Source: Rhabdophis nuchalis
Taxonomy: Eukaryota; Chordata; Lepidosauria; Squamata; Natricidae
Reading direction: 5' to 3'
Length of the DNA stretch: 64,000 bases
NCBI GenBank assembly: GCA_039707465.1
Contig: CM077647.1
Coordinates: 49,989,110-50,053,109 of the forward strand
The notes below the pieces were generated by a model, which was not told the origin of the DNA, made no database searches, and worked only from the letters and a program-made list of their open reading frames with translations. This document shows, in pieces, positions 37,111 through 48,985 of the stretch (position 1 is its first letter; each line of letters starts with the position of its first letter). The translations under genes and the position numbers were made by a program.

Positions 37111-37534
37111 AGCATAATAATCTTACCTAGTTTGGATATTGAAACTTTTCAAGAAAACAGCAAAACTCAGAGAGGACCAAGAACCTTACACCTTTCTCAA
37201 CCTATTTATATCATATTGCAACAAACTTCATTTGTACAATATTGCAACAACCATAAACTGGTAAAAGAAGACTGTTTTAGGAAGTATACACTTTGGTTAA
37301 AGTTTTTCTTTTACGTACATGTAAAAGTTAGAAAATCATACTTTATCTACTTGAATCATACTTTATCTACTTGTATGTACATTGCTGTTTTTGTTAGTTT
37401 TTGTTTCTCTTCCATAACTGCTCCATAAAGATAATTTCTCCTCATTCTCCTTTCTTTTTTATCTTTATGTCACAGATTATCACTTTTCTTCCAGGAGTTC
37501 AAAGCATTTTTTCAGGGCTAACATCTAAAACTTA
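37111..37534. other. Unique DNA with a 20-bp tandem duplication
   Basis: No gene recognised. A perfect 20-bp unit ('AATCATACTTTATCTACTTG') occurs twice at 37334-37353 and 37354-37373. Confidence 0.6.
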
Positions 37535-37975
37535 ACGCAAGGTGAGTAATCCAGATTTTTCCCTCATGCCATCACTCTGCTGAACACCTAAGTATTGTCT
37601 TATGTCTATGGATATTTACCCATGTAGTATGACTATATTACTCATCTTTTCTATTACCTTTTCCTATTGGTACCTTATGAATATATTACCCTATTGTTTG
37701 TATGTACACTGACAGCTTATGCACAGAGATAAATTACTTATGTGTGTAAACCTTGGCCATGGTTGACAGAATGGCCCTTGCCATCGATTCTGCCTGTTGT
37801 CTCCCACCCTTCAGTAGGACCCGGCTGTACATCCACATGTGATCTGTTTATCTTGTCTTTTGGTCTATGACCGCAATAAAGTTTTATTATTATTATAACC
37901 CTTGGCCAATAAAACTGTTCTGTTCTGTTTTGCCCTGCCGTGCCCTGCCCTATTCCATTCCATTCTACTGTACTC
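37535..37975 (+). mobile_element. CR1 LINE 3' end with pentamer tail, interrupted
   Basis: The text 'ATGCCATCACTCTGCTGAAC', 'GTATGACTATATTACTCATC', 'TTTTCCTATTGGTACCTTAT' and 'CTTGGCCAATAAAACTG' matches what I remember of the snake CR1-L3 3' UTR. The tail decays through 'TTCTGTTCTG' to 'ATTCCATTCCATTC', a pentameric repeat typical of snake CR1. It is interrupted at 37760-37896 by another insertion. Only 3' UTR is present. Confidence 0.75.
37760..37896 (+). mobile_element. Small retro-insertion within the CR1 3' end
   Basis: About 137 bp ending 'GCAATAAAGTTTTATTATTATTAT'-like, with an AATAAA signal and a TTA-type tail (37872-37896). It is flanked by 'AACCTTGGCCA' (37749-37759) and 'AACCCTTGGCCA' (37897-37908), a target duplication of about 11 bp. 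The family is not identified; a 5'-truncated non-LTR retrotransposon or short retrocopy would fit. Confidence 0.7.
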
Positions 37976-38044
37976 TTGAACTGTGACTAAATGACTAGAA
38001 TAGCTTTTTGCAGATTTCTGATCTCTTACCACGAATCAAAAGTA

Positions 38045-38340
38045 TGCCATAAAATGTGACATTCTGCCAAGTATGCCAAGATTTTGCCAAGTATAAACAT
38101 CTGGCCGATAGATCTAAATTTTCTGGGTTCTTACCTTTTTTGAATATGGATATGACATTTGTTTTCCAGTCTTCTGGGATCTTGCCTGTCCTTTGGGAAA
38201 TCTCAATAATATCTGAGAATAGTTCTGCAATTGTATTCTCTTTTCCCTTTAATTCTGCCCGTTAAACCTTTTCTATTCCCTTCTGTTCTTCCTCAACTCT
38301 TTCATTTCATCTTTGTTCATGTTACTTATTATGGTTGAAT
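38045..38340 (-). pseudogene. CR1-clade reverse transcriptase fragment
   Basis: Reverse translation gives 'LFSDIIEISQRTGKIPEDWK', then 'TNVISIFKKGKNPENLDL' and 'SARC', the N-terminal RT signature of CR1 LINEs (usual form IPEDWKxAxVxPIFKKGxxxDxxNYRPVSLT). Only this short block is preserved and the frame is lost afterwards. It lies in opposite orientation to the CR1 3' end just upstream, so they are separate insertions. Confidence 0.72.
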
Positions 38341-40504
38341 GTGTTCATTTATGTAAATGACCTCTTTCTCATGGTGCAGCTGTTAGGTGAACAATCTCTA
38401 TTCTGCTGAGCTGGTCCTTCTGGGGCAAAAAGGGTGATTGACATGTGGCAGAGACTAACCCACTCCAGAAATGCATTTTTGGTTTACAAACTGCTAGTAC
38501 AGCAATTCCCGTGTTAGAAAGGTACTGTGCAGTAATTATACAATATTTTTGAGAGTGTTGGGAAAAGAATTAAACATACCTATAGGTTTATGGGAGGAAA
38601 ACAAGTGAGACTGAAAATTATGATACGTTTTATTATATGAGAGCCTTGAAACATAACCTACTGTGTGGCAGAAGATAGGAAGGGAACTGTAAAATGTTCA
38701 AAAGAAAAAAGAAGGCTTCCTATGAATGAACATAGGTGTTATGGTTTGAGTTCCAGATTTAGTTAGAGCAGATTTTAAAATCTGTGGGACTCAGTTGACA
38801 ATTTAACTTACTTCAATTGGATTTTTCTAAACTTGACCAATTTAGAAGCCACCTTTTTAAAGCCACCTACACTCTCTCCATATACTGGTATAACCTGATG
38901 ATGAGACAGTGATAAAGCAAAATCTATTGCTGCACTTACTAGCTTTTACACAGTATAGAATAGTAGATTGATCCATATTTTTTACCAGTTACCAAATTAT
39001 TGCTCTTTCCTCATGCACTGCTAGAAATGTATTGGAAACTTGCCTTATACTAAACAGGTGCAGTAAAAATTATCTGGAGAATTCAATTCTGAAGAAAGGC
39101 AAGAACATGCTATGGAGTTCCAGGAAACTATTGTGCAAATATCCTAAAATTTAACATTCTTGTAATAGAGTTGCTAAGTTAGATAATTTTAACTGTTTTT
39201 ATTTTAAACTGGCTTTGACATTTCTTAGGTCCTTTCCCCCATATTCCTTAATAAATTAAAATAGAATATGTATTGCTAACATAATTTGAGAAAACCCAAA
39301 TTATTGATTGCCCACTGCCAGAGAAAATATGCAAGTGCACTTTATACTTTAGCAGTTCAAATTACTGTTTACTCAAATTAATAGACTCTTTGTGGACCGT
39401 TCAGTATTCCAAATGAAGTGAGTGACCAAATAACTGCCATCTCTATTCTAAGAACAATTGGTTTTTAATATGCATCTCACATCATTGTTGGCAAAATAAC
39501 AATGATAAGAAAGGTCTGACAGAATGACAGGAATATAGGAACTAACCTATCGCAGTAAGGAACCTAATTAATTATAATGTTCAGTATTTATCCCAGGTTT
39601 ATGTAAGGAAGTCTCCTCAGAGGAGGAAATATAGTTAGGCAATCCTACCAATTTTTTTTCCTTGAAATAAAATTAGATCCTGGTACTGGAACCAGGTTAT
39701 CTATTTATTTTGTGGATTTTTTTAACTGGTTTTAATTGTTTTATAATTTTAGAATTGTAGCCCAAAGGTGCTTAGTTGACTTTGGTAGTTGTAGAAATCT
39801 AATAAATAAATTGTAATCAACCTGTGCCAATTATATGAACTTCTCCCCAAAATTTTGAATGCAGTCTTACTGGTGAAGTTACATTCTTCATACGAATAAG
39901 GCAGCTATCAGATCAAGTATCAGAAAACAGAAATATACTTCAGCTTCTAGTTACAAAGCAGATTAACTTTGAAATAAATTTATTTTCAATAGGTGCTCAA
40001 ACCACTGCAAAGAATTGTTTTCTCTTAGGAGCAGTTCATTGGGGAAGCAAAATCTGTTTGTGGGGCTGTATAGTTATGCTTGACTAACCTTTTGCCATAA
40101 ACATTGAGTTTGTTGGTGTACTAATTCTTTGTAGCCTGGATCCTGTCTTCTCTTCTTCTTTTGTCTTTCCTCTGTAGAATCTCAGCTACAACTTAATTCT
40201 AATCTTGATTCAGGACAGAATAGTGCCAGGTCTCTGTATATTACTTGGGTGATATTACCCACATTTTTCAAAATTGAAATAATAGAATCATAAAGTCAGA
40301 AATTTCCTAAGAGTTCATGAAGCCCTTGCATCCTGAGGTATTTACTACACTATTTTTGATAGATGTCTATTTCAGTCTAGTATTTTTCAAATTTGGCAAC
40401 TTTAATTTGTGTGATTGGGCAATTCTGAGGAGTGGAAATCCACTACTCTTAAAAAACTTGTCAAGTTTGAAAAGCCTGATTTCTTTGAAAATCTCCAATG
40501 AAAG
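38341..40504. other. Mostly unique AT-rich DNA with an L2 3'-end relic
   Basis: The only recognised element is a forward L2-like 3' end at about 39690-39815 ('GGTTTTAATTGTTTTATAAT' ... 'GTAGAAATCTAATAAATAAA'), old and lacking the GC-rich block. The rest shows no gene or repeat. Confidence 0.5.
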
Positions 40505-41150
40505 CAAAGATACAATACAATAGCAGAATTGGAAGGGACCTTGGAGGTCTTCTAGTCCAACCCCCTGTCTAGGCAGGAAACCCTATACCATTTCAGACAA
40601 ATGGCTATCCAACATCTTCTTGAAGACTTGCAGTGTTGGGACATTCACAACTTCTGGAGACAAGCTGTTCCACTGATTAATTGTCCTAAACTGTCAGGAA
40701 ATTTCTCCTCAGTTCTAAGTTGCTTCTCTCCTTGATTAGTTTCCACCCATTGCTTCTTGTCCTGCCCTCAGGTGCTTTGGAGAATAGTTTGACTCCCTCT
40801 TCTTTGTGGCAACCCCTGAGATATTGGAACACTGCTATCATGTCTCACCTAGTCCTTCTTTCTATTAAAGTAGACATATCCAGTTCCTGCAACTGTTCTT
40901 CATATGTTTTAGCCTCCAGACCCCTAATCATCTTTGTTGCTCTTCTCTGCACTCTTTCCAGAGTCTCCATATTTTTTCTACATCGTGGCGACCAAAACTG
41001 AATGCAGTATTCCAAGTGTGGCCTTACCAAGGCATTATAAAGTGGTATTAACAATTCATGTGATCTTGATTCTATCCCTCTATTTATGCAGCCTAGAACT
41101 GAACAGCCTAGATACCAGTCTGTATGGTAACCTGTTGTAGAAAGTTGCCT
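40505..41150 (-). pseudogene. CR1 LINE fragment, RT C-terminus and 3' UTR
   Basis: Reverse frame 41207-40845 reads 'VLGCINRGIESRSHELLIPL', 'YNALVRPHLEYCIQFWSP', 'METLERVQRRATKMIRGLEA' and 'YEEQLQELDMSTLIERRTR', the hallmark C-terminus of CR1 pol. Beyond 40845 the next frame gives equivalents of 'DMIAVFQYLRGCHKEEG' with a stop in between. The 3' UTR ends with 'GGTCCCTTCCAATTCTGCTA' and an ATTGT pentamer tail at 40505-40520. 5'-truncated and dead, but less decayed than the 3170 copy. Confidence 0.9.
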
Positions 41151-43865
41151 GTTTTTCTTTCCTCTCAAAGTGAAAGACTTAATTCCTCCTTTTTGACATT
41201 TTCCCAATCAAAGCTATTTCCTCTTCAAAGTACTGATGGAGTACATATATTTTGAATATATGTATTCAAAAATATGTGTAATCCACATAATATTTTTGAA
41301 TGGAAACTTTTTGGTCTCACATAGACAAGTTTATTTTATTATATTAATGACAAGTTTATTTTATTGATTCATTCTAGGTATTTACTTACATTCATTAATG
41401 TAATAGTATGTATGTGTATATATATATGTTTCAGACAGAACTGAACTGAACTGAAAATTGAATGATTAAACAAACAAACATATAGCTGATTATTACAGAA
41501 TGGACAAACAGTGAGTTATTTAATATAATTACTAGAAATCCTGACATTAATATTTTATGGTTGACCATGCTTCAAAATTTTCCCCCACGGTTCCATGAAA
41601 TTCTGAAAAAAGACCCAACTACTTTAAAGAGCTATGGTGCTTGTGCTCCTGAATGTTATGAAGCACTTTCTCTGATCATTTTCTCAGCATGTACAGCCTT
41701 ACTATATTATTAATATAGTCCCTTCGAGGAGAGGGGGCGGTCTAGAAATCTAATAAAATAAATAAATAATAATAATAAAATAAGCACCCTCCTTTGGAAA
41801 ATAACACAATTCCTTATTTTGCAACTAATTGAATGAGTTATATCTAACAATGAAAACAATGTATCATTCTGGAATCAATAATTAGGCATGCCTTTGTAAA
41901 ATACATTAAATAATGGCAAAGGAGGAAAACAAGGAACGATATTACAATATGACAAAAAAATTATCCTATGAGTTTCAAAAAACTATGCATAATATATATT
42001 CAATGTTTTGTCAAGTCACTATACCTTTTAAAAATATTTTCTCTTCATATCTGAAGAACAAGTATATTCTTTTGGCTGAAGATTTTATCCCAGATATTTG
42101 CTAATGAAATATGGAAAAAAAACATTCTCTATGGAAGAACAATATATCAATTGAAATGTGTTGCTTTGTATACATAGTGTGTGTGTGTGTGTGCGTATGA
42201 ATATATGTATATTCATATATAGAAATGGAAATATAGATAGATAGATATTGTATCATCTTTTGGTTCTTTTTTGCTTTCACTTGAGAATTATTCAGAGAAG
42301 TGGCCTAAGACATTTTGCTGCTTGAGAGAGCAAAACATCAATTATCCACCAAAGACATGGAATTGTATGTAAATCTAATCCAATTCTATTGCCATGTGAA
42401 CTGGGGTTTGAATAAGCACTATTTCCTTTCCTCAGCAGGAAAGGCAGTAACAGTAATATTAAATAAGAAGCAATTCCTGATTTTCATGACTTCTAAAAAA
42501 TTTGGGTTGATGTAGCTGCCTAAAATTCTAACCCAGGGGTCACTGGTTTGTCACTCCTCTAATGAGCCAAACAATTGGCTCATTATCAATTTAGTCAACT
42601 ATTAGCTATTCTGATCAGCAGTCATTTATAAACAATCTTTTGTCTAGTGTGGTGAATTAATGATGCAAAATAGGAGGCCTAGGTCACATGTTAAGTAAGT
42701 AGATCTCATAATTTTGTAAAGAAAAGATATGGCACTTTAAAAAAACTGTATTAAGTCTATCTAGGACATTGTATAAAAAAAAGGTCTGACTTAGGAAATG
42801 ATATGAAATATGTTAAAGTCAAAAGAAAATGGCAAGCTATTAAGGTGGGATCCATACAAGAGAATACACAGTCTGGAGATAGAAGGAAGCATGAAAAATA
42901 AAATAATCCTTCCTTGGTTTTGGTTAGTGTAAGACAGGACAGAGATCGTTCCTTAGGGCAACATATCTTGAAAAACAAGTCTATTTAATTGATTAGGTTT
43001 TCCTATTGGTACTGTGTGTTTCCATTTGAAATTTTAAAACCATAAAATCATAAGTTTGAAATCATAGACTAAATCAATTCTATATAGGCCTAAAGCAATC
43101 AAAACTACTGACCTAAATAAACCTTTAAATTTGAAGTCATGTTGGAAGGAAGCTGCTGATTACAGTTTTTCTAATTCTCCATAGCAATTGTCTTTAGCAA
43201 TGGAAGAAATAGATACTGCTAGTAAAAGAAACCTAGTTTTCTGGCTTTCCTGCATGTCTTGTTAGGGCTATTCTTTGGGTGAAATGTTGTCAAGAGTGAT
43301 AAAAGAGAATAGCTGCTGTGCATGGATATTGTTCTAGTTTGGCCACTAATTTTAAGTTCAGTAATCTTTTCTTGTTTTGGTAAGATGCTTCTGGCTAAAA
43401 ATACAGTAATGGCAGGTGCAAGCAAAGCCACAGTGGTGGTCATGTAAGCTATATCATCAGCATGGCTATAAATCATATTGACTTAAAACTCTGTGGAGGC
43501 CAAGATGTCTCATGAATGCATTCAAACTGTGCCTAAAATTTAAGCTGCTAATTGTAGAAAGTTGCTATATGGATAGATCTTCCATAGAATATTATTAACT
43601 TAATCTGTATAAATCAGCCAAGATATATCAGATCTGAATCTTATTTGAATTATTAGTTTGATTCAAATTGACAATTCAGGCTGAAAGATGGGATTACATA
43701 CATTCAAATAATAATGATTACTACTGGATAGTTACTATGATAAAAATCCATTTAATCTTTGAACGGATTCAAAGGCACCTCATTTGATTAGATGTATTTA
43801 CAATACGGTATGTTAATTTAAAGATTGGATTCAATTAAATTGTATATAATCTGCCCTGGTATATT
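41151..43865. other. Unique AT-rich DNA with an L2 3' end and microsatellites
   Basis: It contains a forward L2 3' terminal block at about 41700-41785 ('CCCTTCGAGGAGAGGGGGCG', then AATAA-type tail), a (TG)n tract at about 42177-42194 and a TAGA run near 42233-42246. No gene is recognised; frames of up to 85 codons lack domains. Confidence 0.5.
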
Positions 43866-44286
43866 AAAGGTGAAACTTGGAAAATTAAACTATCATGCAA
43901 AAGTTCATTAATTTCAGTAATGCAACTTAAAAGGTGAAACTAATATATGAGATAAGACTCATTACATGCAAAGCAAGATAGTTCAAGCCATAATTTGTCA
44001 TAATTGTTATGATTATGGCATACGGCTCATGAAAAACCCAAACCAACAATCTCAGAAAATTAGAATATTACAAGCAATCAATAAAACAAGGATTGTACAT
44101 AGAACAATATCGAACCTCTGAAAGGCATGCATTGCATATTTATTTATTTATTTTATTAAATTTGTATAACCATGCCTCTCTCCCCAAAGGACTCAGGGCG
44201 GTGCACAGGAAATTAAAATAGAAATATAAAACGACAATAAAAAATACTAAAAAACCAATTAAATACAATACCCTGTGCTAAAATGT

Positions 44287-45320
44287 GAGAGAGTCCCCTC
44301 TCTCACATGTCTGGCCCTCCACGTTAACGAGGGCCCACCTTAATGACGGATTTATTAATCTCGAGAAGTGGCAGAAGTGGAAGTTAAGGGTTTTTTTGAA
44401 TGGTTTTTAAATTCGGTTTGTAAGGGGCCCCAGGGAGGGGGGAGGGATTAGTCAGGCTGAGGACGGGATCAGTGCTAAGCCGGCTGGCGGAGTTAATAAG
44501 GAAGCGGGTGGGTCCGACAAGGGGGAGGGTCAAGGGCCATTCCAACAGAGGGGTTTTCCATCCGAACGGTCATGGGGAGGGATAGGTGCGATGGTAGACA
44601 AAGATCTCATCACCGGTTGGGTGAACGTGGCCGATGGGTATGAGCGGTCACATGCCCCAACCCCTGCAATCTAGGTGGTCAGGGTTCTCAGAGCCAGGGC
44701 CCCAGACTGATGCTATGCAACGCCAGGTCCGTTGTCAACAAAGCCCCCCTCATTAACGACCTGGTGTCGGAGGGGGAGCCAGACCTGGTGGGAATTACGG
44801 AGACCTAGTTGGGCCACGAGGGAGGATTTCCTCTCGTGGAAATGTGCCCGCTAGGCTACCGTGCGTTCCATCAGTCACGGGCTCTAGGCAGGGGTGGGGG
44901 GTGGCGGTCATTGTCAGGGAAGGTCTTGAGCCGAGACAGACCACTGTGCCACCGACTACCAATTGTGAGTCCCTCTGCGTGAAGTGGGGCCCAGGGAGGC
45001 AGCTGGGCTTGCTGATTGTGTACCTGGCTCCCCGCTACGTATCAGCAGCCCTGCCCCAGCTCCTCGAGGTGATCGCCGAGGTGGCGGTTGAGACCCCCAG
45101 ACTGTTAGTCATGGGGGACTTTAACCTGCCATCAGTAGGCAAAGCATCTGAGGCAGCTCAGGAGTTCATGGCCTCCATGATGGCCATGGACCTGACCCAA
45201 GTAATTCAGGGCCCCTCGCACGAGGGAGGACACACACTGGATCTCATTTTTGTCTCTGGCCAGTGGATGAGTGATCTCGGAGTAGGGGATTTAGCCATCA
45301 TACCCCTGTCATGGTCAGAT
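44287..45320 (+). pseudogene. L2 LINE head: 5' leader and endonuclease, cut off
   Basis: A forward L2 5' leader starts near 44287 ('CCCCTCTCTCACATGTCTGG'). The endonuclease follows at 44715-45330: '[20 protein letters not shown]', a premature TAG in the 'GITET-LG' region (44808-44810) where other copies have TGG, then 'LLVMGDFNLPSVGKASEAAQ' and 'PLSWSD'. The sequence stops at the SDH motif near 45320, immediately before another L2 leader. Its own RT is missing. It is either a chimera formed during integration or a deletion between two tandem copies. Confidence 0.85.
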
Positions 45321-47985
45321 CTTACTTTATCCAAAGCATCACCTCTCTGAACTCTAACTATATCTTGCTGTAAATATCTAGGCGATTCCCCCCTTATGGC
45401 CATTATGGGCTTCTTGCAATTACCAATCACCCAATATGTACTCAAGGATTGATCTCCTCTCCCTGCGGGAGTCCCCCCTCTCGCAGGTCTGGCCCTCAGG
45501 TTTAACAAGGCCCACCTCAATAAGGGATGGATTAATCCAGAGAGGTGGGCGAAGCGCAAACTCAGGGGGTTTTTAGGCAAATTTTTAATTCAGCTTTTAG
45601 GGGGTCCCAGGGTGGGAGGAGGGTTTATCCAGTCAGAGGGGGGTCAAGATACAGGGCCAGCCGGCGGAAGTAGGATAAAGGATGGGTCCATTAAGGAGGG
45701 GGGAGTGGGGGTCGTCCCTACAGAGGGCTTTCCCATTCGATCGGTCTTGGGGAGGGGCAGGGGCGGCGGGAGACAGGATGTCCACTGTGGGTCAGGGGAC
45801 CGTGGCCGCTGGTTACGAGCTGTCACTTGCCCCACCCCCCTGTGCTCCGCTCATGGGCTAGGCGGTCAGGGACCACAGAGCCGAGGCCCCAGGCTGATGT
45901 TCTGCAACGCCAGGTCCGTGGTGAACAAAGCCCCCTTCATTAATGACCTTGTGTCAGAGGGGGACCCGGACCTGGTGGGAATTACGGAGACCTGGTTGGG
46001 CCCTGAGGGGGGCTTACCCCTTGTGGAAATGTGCCCACCAGGCTACCGTGCATTTCATCAGCCTAGGGCCCTAGGCAGGGGGGGGCGGTTATCGTTAAGG
46101 AAGGTCTCGAGCCAAGGGAGACCACTGTGCCTCAGACGACCGGCTGTGAGTCCCTCTACGTGAAGTGGGGCCTAGGGAGGCAGTTGGGCTTGCTGATTGT
46201 ATACCTGGCTCCCCGCTATGTAACAGCAGCCCTGCCCGAGCTGCTCGAGGTGATCGTCGAGATGGCGGTGGAGACCCCCAGACTGGTAGCCATGGGGGAC
46301 TTTAACCTGCCATCAGCAGGCGAAACATCCGAGGCAGCTCGGGAGTTCATGGCTTCCATGACGGCCATGGACCTGACCCAAGTAGTTCAGGGCCCCACTC
46401 ACAAGGGGATACACACGCTGGATCTTATTTTTGTCTCTGGGCAGTGAAGAAGTGATCTTGGAACAGGGGATTTAGCCATCTTACCCTTGTCATGGACAGA
46501 TCACTCTCTCCTTCGGATGGACTTTCCAACCGTCACATCCCACCGCGGGGAGGCAGAACCGGAGATATCGAGATGGTTCCGCCCCAGGCGCCTGATGGAC
46601 CCTGAAAGGTTCCAAAGGGAGCTTGGGCCAATACCTGTGTCCTTGCCCCGCGACTCGACTGAGGACCTAGTGGCCGCATAGTATAGTGCGGCCACGGGGG
46701 CCTTGGCCTCTGCAGGATAAAATCACTCAGATTCGGAACGAGTTGCCCTCCACTGAAAGTTGTCCAGTCGGTTTATCCAATGCTGGATAAATTTGACTCT
46801 GTTACTTCCGAAGACATGGACAGGTTACGTAGGCGACTGAGAGCCACCACATGTTTATTGGACCCGTGTCCCTCCTGGCTTGTACTGGCATCCTGGGAGG
46901 TCTCACGAGGCTGGCTCCAGGAAATAGTGAACGCTTCTTTGAGTGAGGGGTTCTTGCCTACCATCTTGAAAGAGGCGGTGGTGAGGCCTCTCCTCAAGAA
47001 GCCTTCCCTGGACCCAGCATTGTTAGTAAATTATCGTCCGGTCTCCAACCTTCACTTTTTGGCGAAGGTTGTAGAGAGTGTGGTGGCACAACAGTTTCCA
47101 CGTCACCTGGAGGAAATTGATTATCTGGACCCGCGCCAGTCCGGTTTCCGGCCCGGACACAGCACCGAGACGGCATTGGTCACGTTGGTAGATGATCTCT
47201 GGAGGGCCAGAGATGGGGGTTGTTCCTCCATCCTGGTCCTATTAGACCTCTTGGCGGCTTTTGATACCATCGACCATGGTATCCTATTGCATCGACTGGA
47301 GGGGCTGGGGTGAGGGGCACCATCTTACGGTGGTTCTCCTACCTCTCCGGTCGATCGCAATTTGTATTGGCAGGAGGACAAAGGTCGACCTCGAGGCCTC
47401 TCACTTGTGGGGTACCTCAGGGGTCGGTCGTCTCGCCACTCCTGTTCAATGCATATATGAAGCCGCTGGGTGAGAGCATCCGTGGTTTTGGGGTAGAGTA
47501 CCACCTGTACGCCGATGACACCCAGGTGTACATTTCTACCCCAAACCACCCCAACGATGCCGTCAAAGTGATGGGCTAGGCAATGCCAGCGGGCGACGCC
47601 CAGGGGAAGGGCCTTCTCTCTGATGGGCCCGACCCTTTGGAACGACCTACCCCCCGATATTAGAACCACCACGGACATCCGCTCCTTCCGCCAAAAAGTA
47701 AAGACATATTTGTTCCATCAGGCCGGCCTGGCCTAATCTGTGTTCCTCGTCCCAGTCTGTAGCTTAAATTGTTTTAATTAGGTTTTTAATTGGGATACAG
47801 TTTTAATGTTTAAATTTTTTTTAGTACAGGGTAAATCGTTTAATTCGGTTTTAATTATATATTTATTGTAATGGTTTTATATGTTCTTAAGTTTCCTGTA
47901 CACCGCCCCGATTCCCTTCAGGGAGAGAGGGCGGTTTAGAAATTTGAATAAATAATAAATAAAAATAATAATAATAATAAAATTC
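45321..47985 (+). pseudogene. Second forward L2 LINE with two internal deletions
   Basis: The 5' leader lies at about 45321-45640 ('CCCCCCTCTCGCAGGTCTGG'). The endonuclease has 'GITETWLGPEGGLPLVEMCP', 'MGDFNLPSAGETSEAAREFM' and 'SWTDHSLLRMDF' (SDH changed to TDH), with frameshifts near 46080 and 46445. About 330 nt are missing at 46714, joining 'GAL' to 'LQDKI'. RT motifs at 46780-47313 are 'NYRPVSNLHFLAKVVESVVA', 'SGFRPGHSTETALVTLVDDL' and 'AAFDTIDHG'; a one-base frameshift follows, then 'CGVPQGSVVSPLLFN' and 'YADDTQVYIS'. A second deletion near 47577 removes most of the C-terminus. The 3' UTR and terminal block end at about 47985. Confidence 0.88.
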
Positions 47986-48985
47986 TCAAAAACTCTTACC
48001 CATTAAAATCCAATTAAAAACAATTTAGAGTTCAGTCTATAAACTTGATTGTGGGGATTAGGCCAAGGCGGCAAGATGGAAGAAGTATGTCTTCAGATGT
48101 TGGCGGAAGGAGCAGAGGTCCGTGATAGTTCTAAGTTCGGGGGGTAGGTCATTCCAGAGGGTTGGGCCCACCACAGAGAAGGCCCTTCCCCTGGGCGTCG
48201 CCTGCCAGCACTGCCTGGTGGATGGCACCCGGAGAAGTCCCTCTCTGTGGGAGCGAATCGGACAAAGGGATGTATGGGGCAAGATACGGTCCCGCAAATA
48301 ACTAGGCCCCGTGCCATGGAGCACTTTAAAGATGGTGATCAACACCTTGAAGCGCACCCGAAAGGCCACAGGTAGCCAGTGCAGCTCGCGCAGGAGCGGT
48401 GTTACGTGGGAATGCTTTGAGGCTCCCAAAATTCCCTGCCCGGCCGCATTCTGAACTAGCTGCAGCCTTCGGGTACACCTCAAGGGGAACCCCATGTAGA
48501 GAGCATTACAGTAGTCTAGACAGGATGTCACAAGTGCTTGAGTGACTGTGCAAAGGGTGTCCCGGTCCAGTAGGGGGCGCAACTGGCGTACCAGGCGAAC
48601 CTGGTAAAAAGCCCCTCTGGCCATGGCGGTCACATGGTCCTCCATAAACTCAGTACTTGGTTTGGGCCCCTTTTGCAACAATTACTGCCTCAATGCAGCA
48701 TCGCAAGGAAGCTATTAGCCTGGAAGCTAATATCAGGATGCTTTAATAGCGGCCTTCTGCCCTTCTGCATTATCTCATCTTTCTCTTGGCAATGCCCCAT
48801 ACATTCTCTATGGGGTTCAGGTCAGGTGAGTTTGCTGGCCAGTCAAGCACAGTAATCGCATGGTCATTGAACCAGGTTTGATGCTTTTGACAATGTGGGT
48901 AGGTGCCAAGTCCTGCTTGAAGTCAGCATCCCCATAAAGTTCGTCTGCAGAAGGAAACACGAAGTGTTCCAAAATCTCCTGGTAG

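Larger units (their letters stand above)
44138..48645 (-). mobile_element. Reverse L2 LINE in Tc1, itself split by forward L2
   Basis: The reverse L2 has its 3' tail at 44140-44165, the terminal block near 44185-44215 and UTR up to about 44286 ('ACCCTGTGCTAAAAT'). The UTR resumes at about 47986 ('TCTCAAAAACTCTTACCC'), followed by the pol C-terminus at 48058-48645. That part reads 'EDHVTAMARGAFYQVRLVRQ', 'TSCLDYCNALYMGFPLRCTR', 'LLRELHWLPVAFRVRFKVLI' and 'TLWNDLPPEL', open for over 190 codons. The split is explained by later insertion of forward L2 material. It is 5'-truncated at 48645, where Tc1 sequence resumes. Confidence 0.88.

Noticed and set aside
36946..37428. 160-codon open frame
   Set aside because: Lys/Gln/Pro-rich with no domain; probably chance in an A- and C-rich tail region of a Penelope-like relic.
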